A stretch of DNA of 64,000 nucleotides from Mesostigma viride (GCA_009746045.1 RPFO01001162.1:376001-440000); one strand, 5' to 3'. Counted from the first letter of the stretch, positions 1 to 10,710 are shown. Numbers and translations: made by a program. Notes: generated from the sequence alone by a model not told the origin.

Positions 1-344
1 GTCAAGCATCCCCTCTATACGTACTTGGATTGGGCCATGGATAGCGCATACACAACAGGACGACGGCAGACGGAGGGGATGACGGCAGGCGAGGGGGCAC
101 TAAACAAGGGAGTGACAGGGGCAAAAGTAGACGGAAAAGGGGGGGTGGAGGAAAGGAAGGGGGAAGAGAAATCATGGAAAGGCAGAAAGCGGCGGCCAGT
201 GCTGAGGGGGGGTGGCAGAGGGAAGAATGACAAAGATGGCAGGGGACCAGCATAAAGGCGAGGGCAGAGGGAAGTAATGCGTGGATGTCCCCTAGGCATT
301 ACAAGATTCATTATAATGAGAGCCCCTAGGTGTGCACGACGCAC

Positions 345-815
345 CTCCCGCTTGCCGCGGCCCCCGTTGGCTTCCCGCAGCTCCAGCAGGCACTTGCACG
401 ACACGAGGCGGAATATCTCGAACGTGTTCCAGATGCTCAGTGGTACGGCCGGGGGGGTCCAACCAGGGTAGTTGGTTGGGCCAAGGTGGCAGCTCGGCAT
501 CATGTACTCACTACAAGTGCTACCGGTGAACCCGTACTGGCACTGGCATGTGCCATCCCGGTAATTGCAGTTTCCTCGATCGCAGCCGGTAGTGCAGTTA
601 AGGCCACGTTCACAGCTGGTAACACTGCAGTTGAAGCCACTGCCGAGCGGTGGCGGAGTCCGGTCGACCAGCTTCCGCCGCAAGATGTGACCAGGTCGCC
701 GAATGAAGTTCCAACCCGAGGCGAAGCCTCGACCAGCCACAACATCTACTGACGATGTCACAGCAAACCACAATATTATTACATGAACGAACGTAAGTGC
801 TGGTGGAGCTGGCAT
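345..815 (-). CDS. EGF-containing exostosin-like (GT47-type) gene, first exon only
   Basis: First exon (157 codons) of a secretory-pathway protein. The ATG is at 815; the open frame further upstream has only a GTG at 857. A hydrophobic stretch (VIILWFAVTSSVDVVAG) forms a signal peptide or signal anchor. A Cys-rich EGF-like module follows (CDRGNCNYRDGTCQCQYGF...C), then a YMMPSCHLGPTNYPGWTPP block and a terminal G-R-G-K-R-E. The exon ends at 345 before a GT donor (GGGAG|GTGCGT). Layout, motif order and donor position match exon 1 of the complete gene at 16830-19328, so this is a paralog. The exostosin exon is not found in positions 1-344 and should lie left of the window. It may be a live gene or a fragment; the part seen has no stop or frameshift. 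The GT47 assignment is inferred from the paralog. Confidence 0.75.
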
Positions 816-857
816 TTGAATACGTACACGGTGCTGTTTTGAATTAATAACCCTCAC

Positions 858-2290
858 TTATCAGAGGCAAAGTTTTTCTCGGCATCCATTTCTGGGACGT
901 CAGCCGTGTCACGCCTGCCCACGCTGGTGCATGGCAAGGTCGATTGAAACTCAAAAGTCGAGCATACGGCTAATGTTTACACTCGGACTTTTTCTCAAAA
1001 AGCCGAAGCCGGCACACCCTTTCCACCGCGCGGTACCGTCGACGGCAGGGTTCAAGATTACCATTGGGCATCATGACGATGTGTCCTGCACAGCATGAGG
1101 AGTTGTGAGCATCGACGACGGTCCTGCCCTGCCATGATGAGCAACGCCTGATGGTCAATCAGTGCTGCAATGTCGTGGCTTTGAAGCTCGTTTGTTGAAG
1201 CATGGCCAGTTTGGCCAGCCCGGAAAAACGTGACTAGAGCAAACCATGCGAACAATTCATGGGTAACCCGACATTCGATGCTGTACCGCCATATCCCTGT
1301 CCCTTGTTGTATATTCCCAGTTGAATCCCACTCCGCGCATGGGCATGTTGTTGTATATGCGATGCTGCTTTTGCCCATCATGGGGAGGTGGCACCCCAAA
1401 AACCTTAAAATTTGCCATGCGAAACTATTGGCGGTAGTCCGGACTCCCATCGTAGTCTGGGTCTCGGGAACCACCCCCAAACTTTACTTTGAGTGCGGTA
1501 ATAGGCGGTAATCGACAGATCTCCGCAAGTAGATCCTGGACATTACCTAAGATACTCAAAAGTCGGATTCCGGTTGAGAGATAGTAGGGCTACAATACAG
1601 GTGATATTATATTGGCTGCATGCTGGCCCCTTAGCTGCAAATGGGCCAAAGTCAAGACTGGGTAAGTTCAGCACTGGGGGGTCCACTCCCAAGTTTAAGT
1701 AGCGCAATCGATAGATCTCCATGAGAACATTCAGAATCTGCTGTTTACATTCCAAAAAGAGTCCGAATCTGAAAGGCAGGGTTGAAAATCTGATATACAC
1801 ACTCCCAAAAGGCTAATTAATTCGCCGAAAAGTACTTTTGCTCTCCCGTAATCCGGACTACCGCCAATAGTTTCATATGCAAATATCACTTGAAATTCAT
1901 TTGAACAATGCTGAATTATGATTGGGGGCACTAAATAACATCTCTAGTGAGTTGTCCATGCACTTAGTGGGGGTACTACCCCCATATATTATGATACGCC
2001 AATAATGCGCTATATTCTGAATGCGCTATATATAGCAAAAGACGCTAATTAGGGCTGGGTATGCCCCAGCCAATGCACTTATTTGTTGGCTACCAAAAAT
2101 CAAGGTCCGTCTATATAGTTCCCTGAGTTTGTAGCTTGCCGAGCTATTTACATCATGGAAATGGCAAAAGCTTGAACAGTTCAATTTTCCCGCAAAACAG
2201 GTCATTTTCTACAGGACATTGGGAATAAACATATCATAAACACTTCCGATAAGGCCACAAAATCAACAAAATTCCGGCTAACAGGGGGAC
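858..2290. other. AT-rich intergenic DNA, no feature recognised
   Basis: AT-richer than the neighbouring exons. Only short open frames occur on either strand, and none has a recognisable motif or splice-flanked coding character. A short block (aaaacaggtcatttt) near 2200 resembles the start of the direct repeat at 2306. Nothing else was recognised. Confidence 0.5.
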
Positions 2291-2305
2291 AGCAGTGTTC
2301 CAAGT

Positions 2306-2716
2306 CCCAGGTCATTCCGACAAGTCTAGCTCAAGTTATTGCGTCAGACGTGTTTTCAGAAAAATGCCCGCTAAAACAGAAAATTTCACTATATCAGCCC
2401 TTGTAACCATCCTGCACAAGGCAGGCAAGGCAAAACCAATCCCCCTTGGGCTCCTTAGTCAACGGGGGTTCAGCGCAGCACCCATGCAGTCCTCCCTTGC
2501 ACCCGAATGTGCTGCACAGCAGGAAAGGGACACCGTCAATTTCATCCGGGGACGCACATGCAACGCAAGGAATATCATCAACATCATTCTCATCATCACT
2601 ACTACCTTCCCCATCGTCCCCTTGCCCCTCCCTTTGCATCACGTCGTGGCAGCCACCCTTAAAACAGGTCATTCTGACAAGTCTAGCTCAAGTAATAAGG
2701 TTATGCGTGCTAAAAC
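2306..2716. repeat. Direct repeats bracketing a PHD-finger fragment
   Basis: A block reading caggtcattc(c/t)gacaagt followed by ctagctcaagt occurs near 2306-2345 and again near 2663-2702. Both copies are followed by similar text (gcgt... then gctaaaac). The pair flanks the PHD-finger coding stretch in direct orientation, as expected from a segmental duplication or insertion. The copies are diverged. Confidence 0.6.
2394..2672 (-). CDS. PHD-finger coding fragment (exon or transposon piece)
   Basis: An open stretch of about 92 codons with an acidic lead (GEGSSDDENDVDD) and then a near-perfect C4HC3 PHD zinc finger: C-x2-C (CVAC), C-x4-C (CSTFGC), H-x2-C (HGCC) and a closing W-x-C-x2-C (WFCLAC). 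PHD fingers bind histone H3 tails and also occur in several eukaryotic transposon proteins. No start codon context is convincing, and the stretch sits between direct repeats in TE-rich DNA, so it is more likely an exon or a captured fragment than a whole gene. The zinc-ligand spacing is intact. Confidence 0.6.
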   Translation of the reverse strand: MTCFKGGCHDVMQREGQGDDGEGSSDDENDVDDIPCVACASPDEIDGVPFLLCSTFGCKGGLHGCCAEPPLTKEPKGDWFCLACLVQDGYKG

Positions 2717-2854
2717 CTGAACATAAGCTAACATAGTACTCCTACACACACAGATCTCGAATGATTTATCTAGTACCAAAACTGAAAGGCTTGCATCACT
2801 CCCCGGAAAGGAGAACTTTTGCGGATGACTGTTGGTGTAAGTTGGCGATGCCCT

Positions 2855-2932
2855 AGGATCCGGAGACGTCCGTCCTATGGTCAGCGAAAGTTGGTGCGAG
2901 AGGTCCCCAGTTCGATTCCGGTCGGATTCATT
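2855..2932 (+). other. tRNA-like sequence, possible SINE head
   Basis: A B-box-like gttcgattcc sits just before a cggattc that can pair with an upstream ggatccg as a 7-bp acceptor stem with one G-U. The T-stem is imperfect and the D-arm is not convincing. This fits a tRNA pseudogene or the head of a tRNA-derived SINE better than a working tRNA. Confidence 0.35.
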
Positions 2933-3247
2933 TGTAGATCGCGTTTTCCGCGTTTTCCGCGGACCGGCACTGAACGCAAATGGTTTTCACCTTTGCGGCG
3001 TGCCAAATCAGAATAAGCTTAAGGGGGGGTTTCTTTGTATATGGCCACTTCTACTAGGCTTGCTGTTTTCCATCCAAAAAGCCAGAAAGCATGCCCCACT
3101 CGATCACAAAATATAAGCAAACGGCTAGGCACCACATCTGCCCTCACCTGCCCTCGGCATGGCCAACCTGGCCAGCGCAAGCATAGCAACACGATCGCTA
3201 GGCATACATGCCAAGAGAGCATACGCTATACTCTACCCAAGGTTACC

Positions 3248-3262
3248 TTAACCCTTAAATGG
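3248..3262 (+). repeat. piggyBac-like terminal repeat with TTAA
   Basis: TTAACCCTTAAATGG differs by one base from the termini of the TTAA-flanked element at 14350-16058. It lies about 0.6 kb beyond the end of the piggyBac-like transposase remnant, so it is a candidate left terminus of the element that encoded the transposase. A matching right terminus was not found. Confidence 0.45.
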
Positions 3263-3626
3263 TGTACACTCAGTCCTATTAAACGGACTTAGTTGCACAT
3301 CTTTGCACATTTGTTGTGTATGGCCTAAAAACAATTTCTGGCCACCCCTTGGTACCAAGCATGCATATATGTTGATTTTCATGGGGGATAGGTCACTGGT
3401 CCCAAATCAGTTACTTTTGGGTGCTATAAATAGCGCACGTACCCCAGGGGGGTACGGAAAATCGGGATTTGACATGTACATAATGAAATATCTGTTGTGT
3501 TACAATGTTGTTGGCCCTGGAATTTCAAAGGCAGATGAAAATAGTCCTAGGAAGGCCATAGGAACACTGACTTCATGGAATGTTACAGAGCTCTAGATAC
3601 ACGCCACGCAGCAAAAAGTAAAAAAT

Positions 3627-3654
3627 AACTCAGTCCGTTTAAACGGACTGAGTT
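3627..3654. repeat. Perfect 28-bp palindrome followed by a T run
   Basis: A 14-nt arm (aactcagtccgttt) is followed at once by its exact reverse complement and then by a run of T. A degenerate copy of the same palindrome lies at 3266-3294 (actcagtcc..aaacggactt). The two may be TIR remnants of a small MITE of about 390 bp, or abutting ends of two elements. Confidence 0.55.
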
Positions 3655-3882
3655 TTTTTGCTACTATTTGCTAACAAACCAATGCAAAACTTTATTCCAT
3701 ACGGCATAAACATGTGGCAAGACACACAAATGCACAAAATTGTCAAGCCCAGGTGTTGGCCCAAGACACCATGCCATAAAACACACGAACATATATGTGC
3801 CAGCATAAACATGCGCGCGCGCGGCGGTAGCCAAAGGTCTAGCCCTATGCTAAGGTGACCTATACAGCTACTTGGCTACCAT

Positions 3883-5650
3883 CTACGACGCGCGCCTCCT
3901 GTTCCTCAGAGCACGCCGCCTCGCATGCCCTGTCAACAGCCCAGCACCCTCTGCAGCCCTTGTGGTGCGCCTGTTGAACTCAGCCCACTCCCTGCCAGCC
4001 GCGCTACGGCTCGTGAGCGGCTGCTGGGCGCGCTGATTCTGGTCGCCCCCGTCCAGGCCGGTCAGCAGCCCCCCGTGGTACACGTTGATCCAGCAGAAGC
4101 CCACGCACAGCGCCGTGTCGCAGTCCTTGCACCAGAAGTTGGTGCGCTTGCGCACCTTCTCGACTGCGCACACCACGCACTGCGCCTGTACCACGAAGGG
4201 GATGCGCTCTGCATGGCTCCAGGTGGGTGCCGGTGAGGCGGCCGTCACGCCCGGGACGGTGGATATGTGGCTCAGCGAGGAGAGACGCCACCCTGACGCC
4301 TGTCCACTGATTGGTGCACAGCTCGTCGGCCAGCTTGCTCAATTAAGAAGCCAGCATGCATGGCTGAACACGTCAGCGCGGCCAGTGTGGGTGAGCTTGT
4401 GCAGGATGAAGGCGTTGGTGATCGAGTTGGCCAGGTGGCCAGTTGCAGCCCTGTGCCACCAAATGCGCGTCACGAGCGCATCCTGCACAGGGTATTCAGC
4501 CCCGAACTGGTCCTGCAGGTCCACTGCCTTGTAGGTCCCCCAGTAGATCGGCACCAGGCTGGGGGCAGGCACCGAGATGCGAATGTCGCGCCCCCCGTGG
4601 CGGCTGACCTCCACCTCGGTGAGCGGGATCCCCTTGGACGCCATCCACACCGTCTTCCTATCCTGCCACGCCACGAGGGTGAGCCCATCCTGATCGACAG
4701 CCCACGCGTAGTCCCCCTGCTCCGGCCTGCGCCCCAGCTGGTCCTTGACCTCCTTGAAGAAAAGCCCACGCCGGTTGGGCATGATAGTGCCCACCACCTG
4801 GTGGCCCTGCACGTCGTGGAGCTCCTCCAGCATGTCGCGGCTGGTGTAGAAGCGGTCGGTGGCGATCCTGCATGGGTGCGGCAGCTCGCCCGCCAGCATC
4901 TTGGTGATCTTGAACGTGTGCTGCTCCTCGGGCAGCTTGTCGTAGGTGTGCGCGTGGTGGAGGTAGCCCGTTGGCCAGTCGCAGATGCAATACTGCTTGA
5001 TGTGGAACGGGGACGGCTTGGTCGGGTTATAGCACCGGATGGCCGGGGCACAGCTTGTGCCGCGTCGAGATGGATCGCTCGTCGATGGCAGCCTGCTCCC
5101 CTGGCACGAAGTACTTCTTGTATGCTGCATTCAGCAGCTCCTCCAGCCAGAGATCGAACTGGAAGAGCCTCCACTCGCGTGTCTGGCGGTTCTCAGGGCG
5201 GTCTGCAGTGTTCCTGAATTAATGGAGATTATAGCGGCAAATCTGGTCAAACCTCTGTTTAGCCATGACCTGCTGCAGGTTGACAGGAGCTGCAGCACCC
5301 ATGGGCACTGGGGGAGATCGGCGATGGATGATGGGGGTGGATGCAGCGGGAGGTGGGGGTGGGGATGGAGCGGAGGGGGGGGAAACGGAGGAAATAGTTC
5401 TTTTCATCGCATTGATTTTGTCCTGCAAGCGTAGGATGCGAGTCTGCCGCTTGCTCGGGGTATTCGGGGGTGGGGCTGATTGCACAACGCCGAGGCGATT
5501 AATTAATGGTTGGGCGGAACCTGCAGCTCTAATTAGTAGATTACCTATATCAAAGCACGTGGATATGGCCCACGCCAATGTACCATACAGTGGTGGGCAG
5601 GTGCACTTGGTGCACCGGCCCAGAGTAGGTGGCAGTTTACATCCCCCCAC
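3883..5650 (-). pseudogene. piggyBac-type transposase, decayed
   Basis: A cut-and-paste DDE transposase remnant read in several frames. From the N side: a Pro-rich leader, MAKQRFDQICRYNLH (about 5262-5219), an in-frame TAA, then FRNTADRP...FQFDLWLEELL...PGEQAAIDE (about 5210-5060). The DE of AIDE is the family's first acidic site. After a stop/frameshift near 5030, one open frame (4339 to about 5030) holds KITKMLAGELPHPCRIATDRFYTS, whose D is the second site, then VVGTIMPNRRGLFFKE and GTYKAVDLQDQF, equivalent to the conserved GVDxxDQ block. A further shift leads to a Cys-rich C-terminal finger at about 4185-4075 (CVVC...CKDCDTALCVGFC), as in piggyBac proteins. With at least one stop and two or three frameshifts it cannot encode a working transposase as it stands. 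Confidence 0.82.
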
Positions 5651-5735
5651 CTGCAGGAAGTAGCCAAGAGTGTATTAAAGGCCATATGCCCCTTCTCAGG
5701 GCTATGTGCTACATATACTCCCACCCCGACCCACC
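5590..5735 (+). mobile_element. LINE-type 3' end fragment
   Basis: The text gtattaaaggccatatgccc / ttctcagggctatgtgctac (about 5670-5715) matches the stretch at about 12905-12950, which runs into actcccaacgga and a (TTAA)n tail. This is a diverged copy of the same 3' end without the tail. Confidence 0.5.
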
Positions 5736-5739
5736 CATT

Positions 5740-6290
5740 TTACCCTGACTAGGTTGTCCCCGGTTTACAAATTACCAAATTAACAAAATTGTGCATTTTA
5801 ATCAATTAAGTCATAAATACCATGTATAGTCATCAATAATGAAAATTCACTGATAAAACGCTATTCCAGAGTCGGAGTCGGATGATCGACAACGTGATAT
5901 CCGGAGCAACCTTATTCCGATCGTCACGCAGGACTTTGTCAAGGAGTTGCTCATATTATCCGTTAATTCGGCATCATCCCGAAGGGCTTACGCACCTCTT
6001 CGATGATGGCAATCTATTATGTCAAAATAGCCTGAGGCTGGGGGCTCTTCTGTTGTGCGTACGTGCTGCGCGTTCTTGGCGTTGAGCTGCGCGGGCACGA
6101 TTCCGGGAAAACTGCATCTATACCTCATCTGATTCGAAGTACCGCTCACGCGGATTGAAGAGGGCTCTTTCAAGCCCACGTGCTACAGCTGACAATGAAT
6201 GCTCATGCACCGAGTCTAGGTTCTACCATGATCTCAAATGCAGCTTGTATGTGTGGATAATCAAGGCCCCTGCCCACGAGAAACCTAGCA
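5740..6290. other. AT-rich spacer, no feature recognised
   Basis: No coding signature was found on either strand. The AT-rich text at 5760-5840 resembles LINE flanking DNA elsewhere in the window. Nothing else supportable. Confidence 0.4.
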
Positions 6291-6297
6291 TCTAGGG

Positions 6298-8540
6298 CTA
6301 GTATCGGCGCCCCGTCTTGAACATGTGGGCGAGCGTCTTAGTCAGGTTTGGCCGCAATCTAATGCTATTGTGGTGCAAATTGAACAGTATACACCGGCAC
6401 GCTCTAGTAAGTTGTAGGCGGTTAAGAAGCATCGTCCCTTGCATGAGAGTGGGGGGCCCGTGTAATAAATATTCTATCCGCCCCTCTTCTTTCTCGTCCT
6501 CATCAATGCCATGGCAGTGCAAAATCCGAAACCCTTCCTGCTCTTCTGACTTTAGCAAGTACCCTATCATCCCTGAATAATTTAACTTGTGGCTTGACTT
6601 CACTTGGCGTGCCACGAGGCTTCAGTGGCTTGGTTGTGTCATGTTTTCCTCTTTCGTCTATTGGTTCCCCCCACCCAAGTTCCTTCTTCAGCTTCAATTT
6701 CATGACAGCATGGGCTGATGTAGCCTCAACATCGATGAGCATGTGAACATATGCTTGTGCATTTCTAGTATTCCTTCCTCCACAATTGACATGCCCAGAT
6801 GCCCTTGCCGCCATTGGCTAGTAGGTGGAAGGCTTCAATCTTGCCAAGCTAGCTCGTCGACGTAAAAATAACGCCCCCCCCCTGAAATGGAGATGTGGAG
6901 TGACCATATTATTTATCGCCGTACGCCCAAGTGCGCGCTTGGGTTGACGCAATGGAATGAAGTCGTCGGTTGCTTGTGCTTCTCCGTGCTGGTTTGCGGT
7001 GTTGTGTTCCGCGTCATTGGTAGTCGCGGCCTCATGCTCCTGTATATAGTTGCCGTCTTGCTTCTCTGTCACGTGCACCGCACACGCAAAAAAAAAATGC
7101 AGATTTTGGGCAAGAAATGGTGGTAAATATTGATTATTAAAAGTCTTTAATGTTGAAAAAATCAAGAGGAAATGATTTGACAAAATTTTCAGTAAAAAAG
7201 AAGAGAAGGAAAGGACGGCATCTTACCGGCCACCGCTTTATCTTGCATGTCACGTGACGCTTGAGACCACATTTGCTCTTGGCTACGAAGGGCGGCTCGC
7301 AGCAGTTGCACCTGAAATTCTGCCTGTTACTTGCTCCTTCACGATGATGTTTATCGTTGTCCTCGTCATCATCCGCAACACCGGCTTCATCATCTATGAA
7401 TTCAGTATACTCCTTTTGCCCGGCGTGGAGGGTGCTCCTCTTCGTCATCCTCATCCTCTACCTCGACCTCCTATATACCTCTTCCTCTTCCTCTTCCTCT
7501 TCCTCTTCCTCTTCCTCTTCCTCTTCCTCTTCCTCTTCCTCTTCCTCTTCCTCTTCCTCTTCCTCTTCCTCTTCCTCTTCCTCTTCCTCTTCCTCTTCCT
7601 CTTCCTCTTACTGTCCTGCTTCCTCTTCCGTTTCCTCTTCATCTTCCCCATATCATCCTCTTGCTCGTCCTCGGAATCATCTTTTATAATAACGGGCCGC
7701 TGACGCCGACGTTGCCTTGTTGTAGGGTTCAATTCAGGCAGTAGGTTGTCAGTCCTCCAGACCCTGCAGGTCCGGATGCGCAGGATCCGTTGACTCCCGT
7801 TGCTGGGGACGAACTACTGGGTTCGGCTCCGCTACCGGTTCCTGGGGCGGGATTGTCACCATTCACGGGATCATCATCTGGAGTCGGCTCAAAAGGGGGC
7901 GTCTTGTCGCTGCATTCGTCAAACTCGAGTGCCCGTTTGGTCCCCTTGCCTGTCCGGGACGAGATAACAATGTTTCCCCCTTGGCCATGCTGTCCCGTAG
8001 TTTGTGTTGACGATGGGGTAATATTTACAGATGAACACCCCCCTGCAATCTTCCCAGCTGCAGAAAGAATAGAATTTAATAATGCATCGTCCTCCGTCCG
8101 AGATCCTGTCAGATCGACGGTCTCCGCAAGAGCCCCTTTATTTACAGCGTTGGCAAGCAGAGGCCCTATGGTTTCTAGGGTGGACAGTACCTCCTGTGTG
8201 GCATTCTTCACCACTCCATTCCAAAGTTGTTCTTTTTTCCCCAGGGCAACTTTGAGTCGCTCTAGAGTCTTCAATTGCGGCTCGACCGTTGTTTCGTATG
8301 CTTTGCGAACCTTCTCTGCGCACAGCTTTTCTTCTCTTTCTTTTATTTCATGGTAGGTGGTCTTGGCTGCATTGACACTTTTGGTTTGTATCTGTATTCC
8401 CTCCGTGGAACGGTCCAAGTTAATCGTCCTGACAGTCCCTAATCGCGTTTGTCAAATCCACGCGCTGCTGGTTTACTTTTTTTGCCAGGTCCCTAAACAG
8501 ACAGGTCTTGCTGGACCAAGTTATTCATCGCCATGGCCGC
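6298..8540 (-). pseudogene. Broken multi-frame gene with coiled coil, basic tract and C2H2-like finger
   Basis: A run of coding-like stretches in one orientation but changing frame. At 8540-8430 a short helical lead (ATGGCGATGAATAAC start, then AKKVNQQRVDLTNAIRDC) is broken by two frame changes. At 8420-7729 comes a helical then Ser/Gly/Pro-rich segment (SVNAAKTTYHEIKEREEKL). At 7740-7451 there is an acidic patch, then a Lys-Arg tract made by a CCTCTT hexamer. At 7454-7227 lies FRCNCCEPP...KCGLKRHVTC, a C2H2-like finger, followed by a good donor (CCG|GTAAGA). At 7085-6880 is a possible exon after a T-rich acceptor. At 6814-6298 are NAQAYVHMLIDVE, GMIGYLLKSEEQEGFR and ILHCHGIDEDEKEEG in two frames. 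The last blocks faintly recall HUH/Rep endonucleases but lack a clean H-x-H. A decayed transposon gene is the best guess; the family is not recognised. Confidence 0.45.
7482..7608. repeat. (CCTCTT)n hexamer microsatellite
   Basis: About 20 near-perfect copies of CTTCCT/CCTCTT. On the minus strand it reads Lys-Arg, Glu-Glu or Gly-Arg depending on frame, so tract length changes can alter the enclosing frame's reading. Confidence 0.9.
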
Positions 8541-8559
8541 GGCGTCTTCGTTTCTTTTT

Positions 8560-9270
8560 GTTTCCCTTCGTTCACACACCTTCTTATCGCATGTATCCTG
8601 TCAATCACATGCATCGTGACACGTGTCCGCTCCTTGTGCCTTTGGTCTTCGTGCCCCGTAAGTGGCCATCCAATCACACACGACGTAAGGTTCGTAACAG
8701 TAGTCAGTATTCAACTAGCCGAGAGATGGATACGTTTGTTTGTGCTGCATGGCATGCTGATCAGTGTTCTGGCCCTCGGCTGTTTCCAAATCACTGGTGC
8801 CCATGTGAACCACCGTTATATATCCCTGTGACGCCCCACCTCCCAACATATCGCCACATTTCCATTTACCGAAATCTCCGTAACCGGTATTCTGTAGCCG
8901 ATTCCAAGCCTCCACCGCCACCTCCCTGGGGCTGACGCCCGTAAGTGCCGAACTAAACGGCATCTACTATGTGCTTGAGATACCAAGGAGACAACCTGCT
9001 GAGATACGGTCAGAGATACAATGTGCTTGAGATACGGTCCAAAAGATATTCGGTTTGAGACTGACCACGGGGTTTTACTGGTCCATACAGGTGCCCGGTG
9101 CATGGAGCTGGGGCAGCAAATGACCCTGAGCCATGAGCCACGAGGTAGCCATGGCTGACGGCGGAGCTCATAACTTTTACGTTTGAGCACCGAATTTAGC
9201 CGTGAATATCACTATCGCTTCGTCTTTCTAAGACGCACATGCTGATATAATTTTCCGAATCGATCTAAAA
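8560..9270. other. Intergenic, no gene recognised
   Basis: Only short unconvincing frames on both strands. Around 8980-9050 the phrase gagatac(c/g)aag... / gagatacggtc recurs three times over about 70 bp, a minor imperfect repeat. Confidence 0.4.
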
Positions 9271-9278
9271 CGCAATAT

Positions 9279-10638
9279 ATGACGAGCAAACGTCCTTTGA
9301 CGCAACGCAGTTTGGCGGATGCGCTCGGCCATGAAAATTCTGCAGCTCAGGCTGCAGCTTCGCTCTCAGGTCCGGCAGGCAGCGGTGACACTAGTCGTGC
9401 ACTGGTGGTCGCCCAGCAACCTCCCGGGCTTAATGCCTCGCCATCGGCATCGCCTGACCCGAAACGCACCCGCTCAGCCGACAAAACAGGAGGGTCCCGC
9501 CCCTCTGAACCGCGCTTTCGGCCCCAACCTTTCCAGGTCGATGATCACGACTGGACCAACATGTCTCCGGCCGATGCTCTGCACTGCATCTTCTTCGGGG
9601 ACTACGCCTCGCTTTACGACCTGTGCCTCCATCTCCACGACAACAATTGCCTCCTCCTCCCGGACGGCCGGCCGCCGCTGGAACAACATCAGCACGCTGT
9701 TCGGGTGCGCCCGCCCCCAAGTCCAGCACACCATCCTCAACTCCCTTCTCCAGCGCTCTGACGGCGAGATCTGGGCTCCATCCATCTCCGTCCCGCCCTC
9801 CGTTCCATCCTCACGGAAGCCTTTCAGCAGCACGTGACCCCCCTTGCTGCTGACGTCGCAGGAATGGGTGGTCCGCTGGCTGCTGAACTTCCTCACCTCA
9901 CCGCCACCTCCACTGCCATTTCCGCCTCCACTGCCGACATCAAAGCCCAGCTCCTCGACCTCGACCAACGCCTTCAAGCCACCGCCAACGCCCTTGAGAG
10001 CTTGCATGACACCGCCGGCCTCACCGCCCACTCCAGCGGCGGCGCCCAGGCGGTGAAGGACATTGCCGCCCAGCCGGCGCCTGCTGGCCCGGCCGGCGAT
10101 GCTCCCTCCACCTGGGCAGACTTGCTTAAGCAGCACACCACCTCCACCACCTCCACCATCTCGGCACAACTCAAGCAACAAGCCCTCGACCTTCGCGAGG
10201 AAGCCGACATCGCCTGGCGCAGCCACAATGTCATCGTCAAGCACTTCGACCAGCCGGCAGGTGAGACCTCCACGAGCCTTCTTGAGGCATTTAAGCGCGC
10301 CATTTTTGCCCCCATGTTACTCACTGGTGAGCTGGACATGTCGGCTGTCCGCCTCCCCCGCGCGCGGGGGAAGGCTGGCCCGGCACCCGTGCTCCTCACC
10401 TTTAAGTACATGGCGGACAAGCTGGCGTTCCTTAAATGCCGCAAGAAGCTCTCGGAGACTCGCTTCACGCTGCATGGACGACGACTTGACCCTGGCCCAG
10501 CAACAGCGACGACGCGAGCTATGGCCGACCTACCTTCAGCTCCGGCAGAGCGCAAGGGGGAAGCCGGTTTACTGGAGGGGGGCGGTCATCCACGTTGACC
10601 ACAAGCCCTGGCAGCCCCCTCCTGCCACCTCAGACTAG
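9279..10638 (+). pseudogene. Non-LTR retrotransposon ORF1-like protein, frameshifted
   Basis: An ATG at 9279 opens a frame with a low-complexity N-terminus (PDPKRTRSADKTGG) and LHCIFFGDYASLYDLCLHLHD. Coding character then moves through at least two frame changes (near 9690 and 9800). The long middle frame (9834-10598) holds a helical region followed by AWRSHNVIVKHFDQ...LLTFKYMADKLAFLKCRKKL. After another shift near 10475 the C-terminus reads MDDDLTLAQQQRRRELW...GKPVYWRGAVIHVDHKPW. The order VIVxxF / KxAFLKxxKKL / DLTxxQQxRRxxLW / VxWRG resembles L1-type ORF1 proteins, which bind RNA and chaperone reverse transcription. No reverse transcriptase follows within 2 kb, so the LINE is truncated or rearranged. 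Confidence 0.6.
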
Positions 10639-10710
10639 GAATATATATTAAAAATATAATTACTTACAGCAGAGTGAAATCACTCAAACCAAAGCAAACG
10701 CCCAGCTATA
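10634..10710. repeat. ~77-bp direct duplication, copy 1
   Basis: An actaggaatata...ttacttacagcagag block that is repeated almost exactly at 11016-11094, about 380 bp downstream in the same orientation. Confidence 0.85.

Noticed and set aside
857-857. Start of the left GT47-type exon at 857 (and of the right copy at 19370)
   Set aside because: These upstream codons are GTG; ATG codons at 815 and 19328 directly precede the signal peptides.
4360-5217. 285-codon plus-strand frame
   Set aside because: Antisense shadow of the piggyBac transposase remnant; no domain of its own.
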